Source: Hemerocallis citrina
Lineage: Eukaryota; Streptophyta; Magnoliopsida; Asparagales; Asphodelaceae
DNA: 64,000 nucleotides
Direction of reading: 5' to 3'
Assembly (NCBI GenBank): GCA_017893485.1
Contig: CM030363.1
Span: 174,928,686 to 174,992,685, forward strand
This document shows positions 25,600 through 36,269 of this stretch, in pieces; positions within the stretch are counted from its first letter, which is position 1, and each line of letters opens with the position of its first letter. The notes under the pieces were generated by a model. It worked only from the letters and a program-made list of their open reading frames with translations. It was not told where the DNA came from and searched no databases. The position numbers and the translations under genes are program-made.

Positions 25600-28500
25600 C
25601 GTATCATGGAACATTCGCGGCCTGAACTGCCCTTCTAAGCAAAGAGCGGTTTTCGATTTAATTTCTTTGTCCTGCTGTGACCTGATTTCCATCCAAGAAT
25701 CCAAACTGGAGTCCCCCTCCCATGCGGTCTTTCGTTCCTTAGGTGGATCCACTATCTTCAAATGGATCTCACTGGACGCGATTGGATCGAAGGGAGGTAT
25801 CCTTTTTGGATTCAAGGAAGCTTTTTTCTCGCTAATAGCAGTTCAACGTTTGAGCTTTTTTCTAATCGTCCAACTCCAATGGATTACTCTTAATTGCCCG
25901 TTTACTGTGATTTCAGTGTATGGCCCTTCTTCGTCTGATAGGCGCACCTTATTCTGGAACGAATTCCTTTCATTACAGCAGTTCGCTGAACTCTATTTCT
26001 TTTGTGGGGATTTTAATGTCACTCGTTTTTCTTATGAAAGATCGAACCAGGTCTCATCAAATTCTCAATCTTTCCTCTTCAATGACTGCATTCGTGTCCT
26101 TCAATTATCGGATTTACCTATATCAGGTAGGTCTTTCACCTGGTCCAATCAATGCAACCACCCAACCCTTGCGAAACTTGACCGTTTCCTGGTCTCGCAA
26201 AATTGGATGGCGCGGTTTCACCAGTCTTTTGTTCAGGCTCTCCCCAATCCCTCTTCTGATCATGTTCCGATTGCGCTCCATTCCAACTTCCACTTCAATT
26301 ATAACCACAAATTCCGATTTGAAAAACTCTGGTTGTAGGACCAGCTTTTCGTCAATCTGGTCTCGAAATGTCTTGCTGCAGTCACCGGTTCATCCGGGCT
26401 GGGCAACATCCTCCTTAAGCTTCATGCCATCAGGCATGGTTGCAAAATTTGGCGTTCTGAGAGACAAGCTAACACCAATTTCCTAAAAAATTTTCTTCTA
26501 CAATCCATCGAGTCCATAGATAAGATGGAAGAGTTAGGTCCCTTATCCGAATCGTTTCGGTCGGAAAGACGATCTTGTAAGCAAGATTATGCGGACATCC
26601 TCCATCAAGACCATATAAAATGGGCTCAAAGAGCCCGAGTCAACTGGATGAAGGAGGGTGACGCAAACACTGCATTTTTTCGTAACTTCGCCTCCCATAG
26701 ACAACGTTGCAATCGTATCTCTCCATATCTGTTCAGGGAGTGGATCTCATTTCAGATGAGGCTATTCACCGGGAATTCCTTTCTTTCTATAAAAACCTGA
26801 TAGGTTCGCAGAAACACCGCACTATTGAGCTTGATTGGGCTCACCTTTATGGTTAACAATCGCACGATCTCTCCTCGCTCGAGGCCCCCTTCACTCTTGA
26901 AGAGATTAAATCTGCGGTTTTCGCATTAAAAAGCGACTCTGCTCCAGGGCCCGATGGCTTCCCTGCATTCTTCTTTCAAAAATTCTGGGATTTGCTTAAG
27001 TCTGATCTTCTCAAAATGTTTCAAGACCTTCACCAGGGTTTCTTTTCTTTTGACAGGATTAATTACGCTCACATTGTGCTCATCCCCAAGATAGCGGGAG
27101 CACATCTGGTCTCTGAGTTTAGACCTATTAGTCTCATCAACACCTCGTTCAAAATCATTATGAAAGTACTTTCTTCCCGTTTGAGCTCGATCATCTCTCC
27201 TTTGATCGACTCAGCCCAATCGGGCTTCATCAAAGATCGTTTCATTTTAGACAGTGTTGCTTCAGCTCAAGAAATCATATCCCACTGTCATATATTTCAT
27301 ACGGAGGGCATTCTTCTTAAGCTTGACTTTCAAAAAGCCTACGATAATGTGAACTGGGATTTCCTTCTGGATATACTGATTTATCGAGGTTTCGGTCCCA
27401 AATGGATCGCTTGGATTAAATCCAGCTTATTCTCTGGCACCTCATCTATTTTCATCAATGGTACGGAAGGCCACAAGTTCAAAATCAGATGTGGCCTCCG
27501 TCAAGGGGATCCTCTATCATCGCTGCTCTTTTCTCTGGTAGCCAATGTCTTTAGCAAGCTCCTTCGGAATGCTTGGAATTTGAATATGATCGAGGGCCTC
27601 GGCAGCTCCCCTTTTTTCGAGGGAGTGCTCAACCTTCAATACGCAGATGACACGATTATTTTCACCAAACCAACCACCCACTCTCTTCGTAACCTTAAAC
27701 TTCTCCTTTATTGCTTTGAAATGGCTTCCGGATTATCGATCAATTTCCAAAAATCCTCTGTCCTCTGGCTGGGTGGATCTCCCAACCGTCAAGTGGAGGT
27801 CTCCAATTTCTTTAATTGCCCCATTGCGTCCTTTCCAATCCTTTACTTAGGCGTTCCCCTTCGCTGGGGCAAGCTGCATAGGTCCGACTGGTTCCCTCTT
27901 ATTGATAAAATTGAGGCAAGACTTAATGTTTGGTCAGGCAAATCTCTGTCTAGAGGTGGCAGACTGACCCTTGTTAATTCTGTGATATCCGCCATGCCTC
28001 TTTATCTTATGTCATTTTATTTTTTACCCTCCTGGGTGATCAAAAGGATTGATCAAATCAGGAGTAATTTTTTCTAGACTGGGACTTCCTCTTTCAAACC
28101 AGGATCTCACCTGTGTCAGTGGAAATTGATTTGTATCTCCAAAGAGGAAGGAGGTCTAGGTGTTTTGGACCTTCGTAATCATAACATCGCTTTACTAGGT
28201 AAATGGTTGTGGAAACTCCATAATTTCGATCATTTACCATGGATCTGATGCATCAAAGATTATCGGTCTATCTCTTCTAAGTGTTAGGAGTTTCCTAAGT
28301 TTGTTAATCATCACGCCTCTTCCTTTTGGAAGGGTGTCTGGAAAGCAGCACCTGCTTTTCATTGCAGTATTTTTCGTACATGCTATGACGGATCTAGAGC
28401 TAAATTCTGGACTGACCTATGGGTCGGCAATTCCACTTTAGCTACTGCTTTCCCTTCTCTCTTTCGGTTGGCAGCCTTCCCGTCAGCTTCTATAGAGGAT

Positions 28501-29232
28501 TCATATGTTTTGGTCGGCAATATTCGCAATTGGTGTATACCGTTTACGATTGATCTTCCCCATTCTTTGGTCGAGACCTTTAATGAACTCATTTCTTCCC
28601 TCAATAACTATGCTTGGAGGACTACTGAGGGCATAGCTTGGCGCTGGTCGTCAAATGGCACTTTTTCGGTTAAATCTTTTTATTGCTTCCTTAACTCGAG
28701 AGGAGTTCAATCACCAGTAGCTAAGTTCTTCTGGGACTCATGGGCTCCCCTTAAAGTGAAGATCACTTCTTGGCTAGCGTTTAATAACAAGTTGCTCACT
28801 GTTGAAGTTCTTAATAGAAGAAATTTAGCCTGAGGGCAGCTTTGCTCCCTGTGCGTTCAGCACGCAGAGGATGTTGATCATCTTTTTATCCAATGTCCTG
28901 TCATCATCCTGTTGTGGAAGATTTGCACTCTAGCGTGGGACACTGGATCTATACCCCCAGTGTTAGCCTCTTGTTGGTTCGCTAAGCCTTCGAACGCCTC
29001 GTTTCGAAGTGCTTGGATTTTGTCGGTTCATACCATCATTTGGATCATTTGGAAGGAGAGGAATACCAGAGTATTCCAGCACCGCTGTTCTTCTATAACT
29101 GCGATGATCGATGAGTTTTTATTACTGTTCAATCTTTGGGCATCGGGCTTGAAACCCAAAGACAATGCTTCTATTGCTTACCAAAGATTAGTTGATGCTG
29201 TACATTGTCTTCGCACTCTTCATGCTTTATAA
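25592..29232 (+). pseudogene. LINE ORF2: endonuclease, reverse transcriptase, zf-RVT (broken)
   Basis: Endonuclease (25592-26335): SWNIRGLN, QESKL, CGDFNVTR and the SDHVPI catalytic end. Linker with WMKEGDANTAFF (26640-26700). Reverse transcriptase (about 26880-28080): PGPDGFPAFFF, FRPISLIN, LLKLDFQKAYDNVNW, GLRQGDPLS and the catalytic QYADDTIIF near 27640. Then GGLGVLDLRNHN and, near 28850-28910, CSLCVQHAEDVDHLFIQC, the zf-RVT finger. Lesions: TAG at about 26336, a frameshift near 26750, TAA near 26855, TAG at 28075, and TGA near 28247 and 28831. Several replace tryptophan. ORF2 begins inside the ORF1 stop region. The length is close to an intact plant L1 ORF2. Confidence 0.92.
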
Positions 29233-30200
29233 TAATCCTTATCTTTGTCTGTGTGCTTACCATATCTCTTCTTCTCAATTTGATATATGCAGGTTTAAGC
29301 TTCTCCCTAGGGGAGCGACTGACATCTCTGTTTTGTGATATGCGTTTCTTTTCCTCGACTGACGCGTTCATATGGACTTTGGCTTCGTTATTTTGACGTG
29401 TTTGGTTACGGTTTATTGATCTTTTATTAGGTTCTGGGGTTACCTTTTCTTATGGGTCTGTGTTGTTTTCAATTAACAGCACCCCTACCATAGTCTTCTA
29501 TTATCGATCCTGTTGCCCCCTCCATCCATGGGCTGGTATCCCCAGGGTTTTATCTTTCTACTTAATGCAATGGGCATCTGTATTTTTGTATACTTTGTTT
29601 TTAATGTTTGCTCCTTTATCTAGTCTGTGGATACTTTATGGTTATGGTTTCGCCTGTTGTTTTCTTAAGCTGATCATCTGTTTATCTGGGTGTGGTGAGT
29701 GTATTGCAGTCTCATTATGCTGTGATTGGGGTGCTTATTGGCTTTGCCATCTCTCTTCTATGCTTATGTGCTGATTTGAGTTTGCTTCTGGGGACATTCT
29801 CTTCACTCGGTTGAGACTGTCCGATTATGTTGCTTTTTGCTGTACTCTTTTTTTCCTCAGGTCACTCCCATCCGGCTCAATTCTAGTTGTGGTGGATTGT
29901 CCTTTGGGCGTTCAGCGACAGTCGACGAGAGAGCTCTCGCTTGGCCTCCTCGGTCCGTTGAGTTTCCTGTTTGCTCGCTTGCGTGACCCGATCCAGTCGG
30001 GGTGGGGAGGCCTCTGCTTCGGAGCGCCTCATTTTTCATTCGCTCTCTAGTGCTTTTTGATGTAACGCTTATCGTTTTATTCTCTGTAATTTTGACTCCA
30101 TTTTACGGCTTGTAAAATTTACATTATTATTAGCATTAATATATTTTTGATCTGATGGCTGGGGTCGTAAGACCCTATCCGATTCATTAAAAAAATATAT
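29233..30200 (+). other. LINE 3' UTR
   Basis: No coding signal. Pyrimidine-rich, ending with CGTAAGACCCTATCCGATTC, then ATTAAAAAAATATAT before the duplicated site. Confidence 0.7.
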
Positions 30201-31090
30201 ATATATCTTTCTATATATAAATCTTTATACTTGGAAATCAAATAAAACCAACTTAATTGAGTTTTTTTATTAAAAAAAACAAGAATAACCACCTTACAAT
30301 CAGTGGGGACTGTTTGAAAAACCGAGAAAACAAATTTTGCACTTTTGCCCCTCTAAGTGGCGATTTTGCGAAACGACCATTTTTCATCAAAACTTGTAAA
30401 ATAAACCAAATTTGTTAAAACAAAAAGTAAAATATTTACCTCTGAGTTGACTAGGCGTCATACCCAGCCCAAAAATCCGAAAATCTGGAGTTTTCACTTG
30501 AAGTGGCAATTTTGCACAAAAGTCATTTTTTGTAATATTTGCAAATAGGTCATATAATTGTCAGAAAAATTCAAAAAATTTACAAATAATATCTAATAAT
30601 AAATCATGATTTTTTCCAAAATAATTTTTGAGTTCTCACTTCCCAAGAAAACATTTGCACGTGTTTTGCAGTGTAAAAGATAAATTTTCAGAAAAATATT
30701 TATTAAATCACAAAAATCATTTTAATTAATTTATTAATCTTAAAAACATTATTTAAATAATCTGGGGTATTGCACTAATATAGATAAAATCAGTGAGAAA
30801 TCATTTCTAGAAATCTAGGAGTGTATTTTATGAACAAATATTTTGAGAGAAAATGATAGAAATCAAAATAAATGAATGAGTTAAAAGATAATGGAAAACA
30901 GAAAGTGGGGTTAAAAGGTTTTGAACTCCTATATAATCAGTTAGAGCATTTGGCATAGTAGTTAGTGCGGGGTTTTAGGGGACTTCTTGGTCTCGGGTAT
31001 GAAGACTGTGAGGCTCTGCCTTCTGTAAAATTTTGTGGAATTTAATGCAGTAGGATATTGGGCTATAAACGGAACTTAGTATGGTTCTTA

Positions 31091-31192
31091 TCACCGAAAG
31101 AGAGTTGGCTTAGTGGTTGGGCTTGCGGTTGGCTACCTACTGGCCTTGGGTTCGATCCCGGCCATACACAACATTGTGTTTTTAATTTTTTT

Positions 31193-31200
<8 letters not shown>
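31091..31200 (+). mobile_element. Possible tRNA-derived SINE fragment
   Basis: TGGCTTAGTGG (31106-31116) fits a pol III A box and GGTTCGATCCC (31149-31159) a B box, 32 bases apart. A T-rich tail follows. No cloverleaf can be folded, so this is not a tRNA gene. Short SINE relics with this layout are common in plants. Confidence 0.4.
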
Positions 31201-31223
<23 letters not shown>

Positions 31224-31225
31224 GG
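31184..31225 (+). repeat. T run followed by 23 G
   Basis: A T tract (31186-31202) passes directly into 23 consecutive G (31203-31225). Could form a quadruplex or be an assembly artefact. Confidence 0.85.
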
Positions 31226-32006
31226 TTCAAGCTGTTAAAATTTGGGGGGAAAATGTAGTAATATTCTAAAATATTAATAGAGCTTTTAAAAATAATTCCA
31301 CACATTTTTAAGATCTATTATGGGAATTAAAAATTATATTCATTTTGAATAATATATTAGATGAGTTTTTCGATTCCAAATTCAAAGGGTTATGCATAAT
31401 TAAAAGATTTAAGAGTTAGGTGTAATATACAAATTTAGGAGTCTCCTATGTAGAATTGCTTGGATATTAATCTATAGCTTTAAGTAAAGAGTTTAGATGA
31501 AATACGGAATCTCTAGTCGATTTTAATCTCAAAGAATTTTTGTATTAAGAAATATATTTGAAGTGTAGAAACATGAAAAGAGTCCTACTAACAAAAAAGG
31601 GCTTTGAATATCAAGTGAATAGTTTGGTTTATTAATCGAGAAATTGTCCACAAGAATGTGATTTGACAAAGTGTTATTGAATATTGTTATAGGAAGTGAA
31701 TACTTCATAAAGAAAATGGATGAACAATGCATGAGATGTTTATGTTGAGGTTAGATGTAACCGAATTGATCTCTATAGTGAGATGGTTGTTGGAATCTAG
31801 AGGCTGAGCGAGACCTGTAGTGACCGGCAATTTGTGAATAAAGAAATTTGAGAAGTAGCCAGTGTGGGCTAATATTTCTCGTGTGTTGATTTAAGTCCGG
31901 TGGGGTAAGCTAGCTCTAGGTTGTGATAATTATAATTAAACCTAAGGACAGACACTAGGGAGAGATGTGATGAAGTATGGGCAAACATGAGGATGAGGGC
32001 CTTATT

Positions 32007-32340
32007 TGATTCACGGTGGGAGATTATCTCCAGAATTATTGGGGTGTGAGGCATGATTTTCAAAATCACTCGCGGTGGGAGATATTTCTTTAGAATTATC
32101 GGGATCGAGGCGATGTTCATGGGGTATTTGTGTGATGAGGTACCTATGACTCGCGGTGTGGGTTTCGTCTCCAGAATTATCTGGGCGTGAGGCGTGACGT
32201 CCGAAAATCACTCGCGGTGGGAGAACGACTCTCAAGAATTATCAGGTTCATGGCTTGCGGTGTGGGTTTCGCCTCCAGAATTACCGAGGTTACGACTCAC
32301 GGTGGGAGAGCGATTCTCAAGAATTATCGGGGCGGTATTA
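32007..32340 (+). repeat. Degenerate tandem array in LTR
   Basis: Units of about 70 bp around TCGCGGTGGGAGA..CTC..AGAATTATCGGG and GGCGTGA.G recur about five times just before the conserved motif. Confidence 0.75.
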
Positions 32341-32632
32341 GATACGCACAGGATATCTAAACCTTACATTAGTCACTGTAGTAAGATATTCATAGCGAGG
32401 GATTAAACGCTATAATGTGGAGTACGATAAGAACTTGCCCTCGGACCTATGTAGTATGGGATGCATAGAATCCGAACAAGTATGCATTAGTGTCATCATA
32501 GTGTAATATCTGCATTAGGCATTAAGTTCATATCATACACTGACATATTTAGAATAGTCACTTTTCCCACTTTGTTGTGCATTCAAGATTGTATTTGCTA
32601 AAGTAAGAGAATCACTGTATTATAGTATTGCA

Positions 32633-32650
32633 TCAGTTGTATGCAACTGA
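32633..32650 (+). other. LTR hairpin, counterpart of 2486-2505
   Basis: TCAGTTG and CAACTGA around a TATG loop; the loop differs from the CATT of the other copy. Confidence 0.65.
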
Positions 32651-32892
32651 CGTGCCCACAGTTTTCAAATGCAGGACTTGGTTAGCGAAAGATGCAAAGA
32701 TGAGTTGATATTGATGATTACTTCAAGATTAAAGTTGTTAAATGTTAAAGTTGTATAGTTTACTTCCACTGTGTAATTGTAACAGACAATGTGTAATGGA
32801 AAATTTTAAATTCCTTTTAAATTTATACGAATTGAAGTAAAATATCATGTATTTACTACGAATTTCCTGTGTTTGGAATTCGGGGCGTTACA

Positions 32893-34058
32893 TCTAACCT
32901 CCTCAATAACTGCATTGCCAACGTGGCACGATCCTAGCCATCCAAAAGGGATGACGTAGCGCAATCCTAGCCACTCAGATACCCTTTTTATCTAACAGGT
33001 GAAACGAAAGTCCAGCAGACCGTCCATCTACCTCGAGATTCGTGCCCCCTTGCACCTCGGTGCCACTTTCTTCGTCCGAAGAGCTCAACACTTTCAAACA
33101 GATCCTACGCTCCATCTGCCTCGAGATTTGCACCCCTTTGCTCCTCGGTGCCACTTTTGTTGTCAGAGGAGGTCGATGCTTTTGAGAGGATCTGACAGTC
33201 CATCTGCCTCAAGATTCTTGCCACCTCTCTCCTTTGTGCCACTTTTGTCGTCTGAGGAGCTTGACTCTTTCGAGCAGATCCGACCGTCCACCTACCTCAA
33301 GATTCTTGCTACCTCGCTCCTCGGTGCCACTTTTGTCGTACAAGGAGCTCGACGCTTTCAAGCATATCCAATCGTCCATTTGTCTCAAGATTCATGCCAC
33401 CTTTCTCCTCGGTGCCACTTTTGTCAGCTGAGGAGCTCGATGCCTTTGAGCATAACTGACCATGCATCTGCCTCAAGATTCGCTCCCATCTCCTCGGTGC
33501 TATTCTTGTTGTCCGAGGATGTCGACGCTTCAGGCCAAGATCTGACCATTCAACCTCCTCAAGATTCGCACCCACCTCCTCGGTGCCAATCTTGTTGTTT
33601 GAGGAGGTCGACGCATTCGGACCATATTCGACATTCCGATTACTCAAAATTAGAGTTCCTTTTGACTTTGTTAAATTGAAATTTCAAAAAATAATTATAA
33701 ATTTGGAAAAAAATAATTAAAAATTCCGAAAAATAGTTACTATCCTTAGAGGCTCTGAACAAAACTTCATGATTCCCCGAATATCATAAATGCTTTCTTG
33801 ATTGCTTGAAATAGAGCGAACTACTATTCGAAGGTTTCGATACCCAACCTTCAGTAGTTGGAACTTATGGTATAGGTAAAAATCGTAGCCGCGCGCTCTC
33901 AGCACACATCTCAAAGCTTCCATGGATTACATAGTAATTTCACAACGATAACAGACCTACGAAAAGAACATGGTTCGTCTTCAGACCCATCAGCTCAACC
34001 AGATCTACAATTATGGGTTACCAGCCCAAGAAAAAGAGGATTTCCAGCTAATTACAAT
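32893..34058. mobile_element. Tat element, last part before its 3' LTR
   Basis: Resumes after the duplicated TCTAA. It contains the 88-bp array, then about 490 bases without genes, and ends with AAGAAAAAGAGGA (34029-34041), a good polypurine tract. Confidence 0.65.
33024..33567 (+). repeat. Tandem array, 88-bp period, seven units
   Basis: The block CCATCTGCCTCAAGATTC starts at 33024, 33112, 33200, 33288, 33376, 33464 and, degenerate, about 33550. Five successive spacings are exactly 88. Each unit also has CTCGGTGCCACTTTTGT and GAGGAGCTCGACGCTTTC. A 226-codon plus-strand frame (32999-33679) and a 112-codon minus-strand frame (33647-33309) run through it. Because 88 is not a multiple of three, the translation rotates between units, so I treat both frames as by-products. 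Tandem repeats at this place are typical of Tat/Ogre elements. Confidence 0.9.
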
Positions 34059-34330
34059 TGTTAGTCAAATCCTCCCTAAACAGGGATTAAATGTTAATTC
34101 TATCTTTTTACTATGAGAATCTCCAACTGGATCGTAATAGATACATTTTCAGGTGTGTCTGCTATAACTAATTCCTAGTATATAAATACCCTTTCACCTC
34201 ATTCAGTAAAGATAATCAATATTTCTCAATTAAAAAACTGTAATCTTTATTCTAAATTGCTGATTTGAGCGTCAGAGGGTCTTACGCTGGAACAACTCTG
34301 GCATTGAAACTTTTTGCAAATCCTTGGACG
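34059..34330 (+). repeat. Probable Tat 3' LTR
   Basis: Starts TGTTAGTCAAATCC right after the purine tract. It has a TATA-like GTATATAAATACCC (34179-34192) and the downstream TTGAGCGTCAGAGGGTCTT sequence that marks the transcribed part of Tat LTRs. Its 3' border is unclear, somewhere near 34320. Confidence 0.6.
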
Positions 34331-34460
34331 TTTTCAGCTATCCAGATCAAGATCCAGGCGATTCTAGCTATCTGCATCAAGATCTAGGCGATTCTAGTCA
34401 TCCAGATCCAGATCAAGATGTTTCTAGCCATCCATATTCAGATCTTGGTCGACGGTCCAG
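34331..34460 (+). repeat. Short tandem repeat, about 30-bp unit
   Basis: Units like TTCTAGCTATCCAGATCAAG with ATC(C/T)AGGCGA recur four times. The unit length is a multiple of three, so the 34324-34596 frame reads as DQDPGDSS-type repeats. I see no support for a real protein. Confidence 0.6.
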
Positions 34461-34900
34461 ATCAGTGTTTTCTCTCTCAATAGAAGAACTCATAATCTTT
34501 TGCTCCTCCACCAAAATTAGCAGTAACAATATATTTACTGGATATGATGCAGTTTTATTTGCTAATTATATTATATGCATTTGTATTTTAGAATAAATTT
34601 GCAACTTAAAATAAATCAATTTACATAGTATTGTATATCTTTGAATAACGGGTGGCATATACATATTTTACTTCATAGTCATGTATTATTTATGATGATG
34701 ATGCGTATCATTAGTATTTGCTTGCAACAAACATTTCTTGCAGATGCCCACCCCATAATCTTTTTGAGGATCCAAAGTTCCAAACCAAAATTCTGATAGG
34801 CACATCAATGCACAGATTCTTAATTAGTTTCATGGTAAATTTTCACGGTAGACTACACGTGCTGTAAACAGCAACATCATAAACATCCTTTATATTATTA
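34461..34900. other. No gene seen
   Basis: AT-rich sequence without a recognisable frame or repeat. Confidence 0.5.
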
Positions 34901-35240
34901 CTAGTATTATAAACGTGTGTTGCACGTGGGAAAAATGGGGAGGAGAACGAAAAGGACAAAAAAAATCTAGTATTATACACGTGCGTTGCACGTGGGAAAA
35001 TGGGGAGGGGAATGAAAAGGACAAAAAAAAACTACCAACACGTGCGCTGCATGTGTTGACAAAATGACACACATTTACAAATGACACTAAGCCCTTCTTC
35101 CATTATAATATTACTAGTCCACTTTCTAAAATATTTACCAAAGTGGGTCATTTTGTCAACACGTGCGCTGCACGTGTTGGCTTCAAAATGACAACAATGA
35201 CAGATGACACTAACCCCTTCTCCCATTATAATAGTAGAGA
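34901..35240 (-). mobile_element. Composite non-autonomous Helitron-like element
   Basis: On the minus strand it begins TCTCTACTATTATAATGGGAG (20 of these bases fit the plant Helitron 5' end) and ends with a CACGTGCAACACACGT palindrome and CTAG. The flanks give A before and T after, the Helitron insertion pattern. Inside, a second 3' end (palindrome at about 34980-34998 next to CTAGTATTATA) repeats the first 70 bases. A second 5'-like stretch lies at 35090-35120. It encodes nothing. Confidence 0.65.
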
Positions 35241-35558
35241 TTATTATTATTAAAGATAATGGTGCATTCCTTCATCTGAATAAACAAGATGTAGACTGTT
35301 GCTCATAGTAGCTCGTTTATGCATGTTGCTTTCAGTCTTTCCGCTGTCAATTGTAAGGCAAGATTTATTTATTTATTTATTTCTTTTTCTGATTTAATTA
35401 TATGTCCATTGTTTTCTTTATTTCACACAAAATTCTATTCTCTCAGTTAATCAAGACCACCATTTTTTTCTCTGAAGATTAGCCACTATGAGCATGCATA
35501 TGTTACTAGATTTACATTCCAAGCAGGAGCCGAAGAAGACGCCCTTCAAGGACAATGG
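35241..35558. other. No gene seen
   Basis: AT-rich spacer with an ATTT repeat near 35370. No recognisable coding frame. Confidence 0.5.
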
Positions 35559-35700
35559 TGTTGGGTTTACGTCATGCAGACTACGTTCAATGTAAAAAAA
35601 AACGATGACAAAGCGAGAAGATGATTCAAAGCAAATATTGGAAGAAGAAGAGAGCAGCAACAACAACAGGCACAAGCAGAGAAGGTTGCAGTCGAGTGCC

Positions 35701-35758
35701 AGAAATAGCAGTCGACCGCAACAATCTTGGGCGCTCTCTGAAGTCGACTGCTATTTCT
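35701..35758 (+). repeat. Perfect 16-bp inverted repeat in the LTR of element A
   Basis: AGAAATAGCAGTCGAC at 35701-35716 and its reverse complement at 35743-35758, with a 26-base loop. The 3' LTR has lost the second arm. Confidence 0.85.
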
Positions 35759-36269
35759 AGCAGTCAACCACAAGCGACACAACACCTGTATATGGGCCGA
35801 TTCTGGGTGAGTCTATTTGATCCCAACGTCCTCTCCAAGTTAGATCGTACGGCTTTTATCATGTGGCTTTCTCTTTAGAATATATCGGATGATTATTATA
35901 TCAAGACTGCAACCTAGGTTTTCTCTAGATCTCTATTTAATATTATAATGGCCTCCTTTGTAAGATGGTACTTCATCTGAGAGTTGTCATTGTAAACAAG
36001 TAATTTCTAATGAGACTTGACAGATAGATAGGTTCTTGGTGAGAGTGATTGTAACTCTTGTATCTTCTCTAACTGCATAATATCTTTGTTATTTTTCCCC
36101 CAGATTAGGTTCGTCCTAACCGGAAAAAAAATGTGTGCTTTGTGTGCTTAGTTTGGTCTACTTGCTTGATTGTTTGTATTGATCAGTTATTGACATCTCC
36201 TCAACCCCTTTCGCTGCGGGCTAAATTCCTAACAACTGGTTTCAGAGCATAGGTTGCTAGAGTTCCTTG

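Larger units (their letters stand above)
22497..30200 (+). mobile_element. L1-type LINE, near full length, 7.7 kb
   Basis: Order: GC-rich 5' leader, ORF1 with a CCHC knuckle, ORF2 with endonuclease, reverse transcriptase and a C-terminal zinc finger, a 3' UTR of about 970 bases, and a short A/AT tail before the duplicated site. Base composition changes sharply from the AT-rich LTR around it. Both ORFs carry stops and frameshifts, so it is now inactive, but its full length and exact duplication suggest it is the youngest layer of this nest. Confidence 0.93.
22484..30213. repeat. 13-bp target-site duplication flanking the LINE
   Basis: ATATATCTTTCTA occurs at 22484-22496 and 30201-30213. Joining the two flanks restores continuous solo LTR sequence. 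Confidence 0.85.
19411..30774 (-). mobile_element. Solo gypsy LTR in reverse orientation, itself split by a LINE
   Basis: Read on the minus strand it starts TGCAATACCCCAGATT (30774) and ends TTTGGGGCACTACA (19411). Flanking 5-mers CGAAT (19406-19410) and CTAAT (30775-30779) differ by one base, as expected of an aged target duplication. Removing the LINE at 22497-30200 leaves about 3.65 kb with no coding sequence, so it is a solo LTR. It shares with the other two gypsy LTRs the GGATGCAT..CAAGTATGCATTAG motif (minus strand, 19954-19985). Confidence 0.8.
18038..32892 (+). mobile_element. Ty3/gypsy remnant: 5' LTR stub plus 3' LTR, carrying nested insertions
   Basis: Begins TGTAACATCC at 18038 and ends GGGGCGTTACA at 32892, with a perfect 5-bp duplication TCTAA at 18033-18037 and 32893-32897. 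The first about 160 bases repeat the LTR start. They join about 80 bases that look like the end of an internal region (GTAGTTCCGAGGACGGAACTA, then a purine tract). The LTR then starts again at 18282. All of gag and pol is therefore gone by internal deletion. Subtracting the nested solo LTR leaves an LTR of about 3.2 kb. Confidence 0.9.
18282..32892 (+). repeat. 3' LTR, interrupted at 19411-30774
   Basis: LTR body lies at 18282-19410 and 30780-32892. It has a TATA-like TCTATAAATAG near 18712, a tandem array at 32007-32340, the GGGATGCAT..CAAGTATGCATTAG motif at 32458-32490, a hairpin at 32633-32650 and an end that resembles the LTR ending at 2731. Confidence 0.85.

Noticed and set aside
31091..31200. 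tRNA gene with A and B boxes
   Set aside because: No cloverleaf or acceptor stem can be drawn; listed only as a possible SINE relic.
32999..33679. 226-codon open frame as a secreted or repeat protein
   Set aside because: Whole frame is the 88-bp tandem array; period is not a multiple of three, so no protein repeat is conserved.
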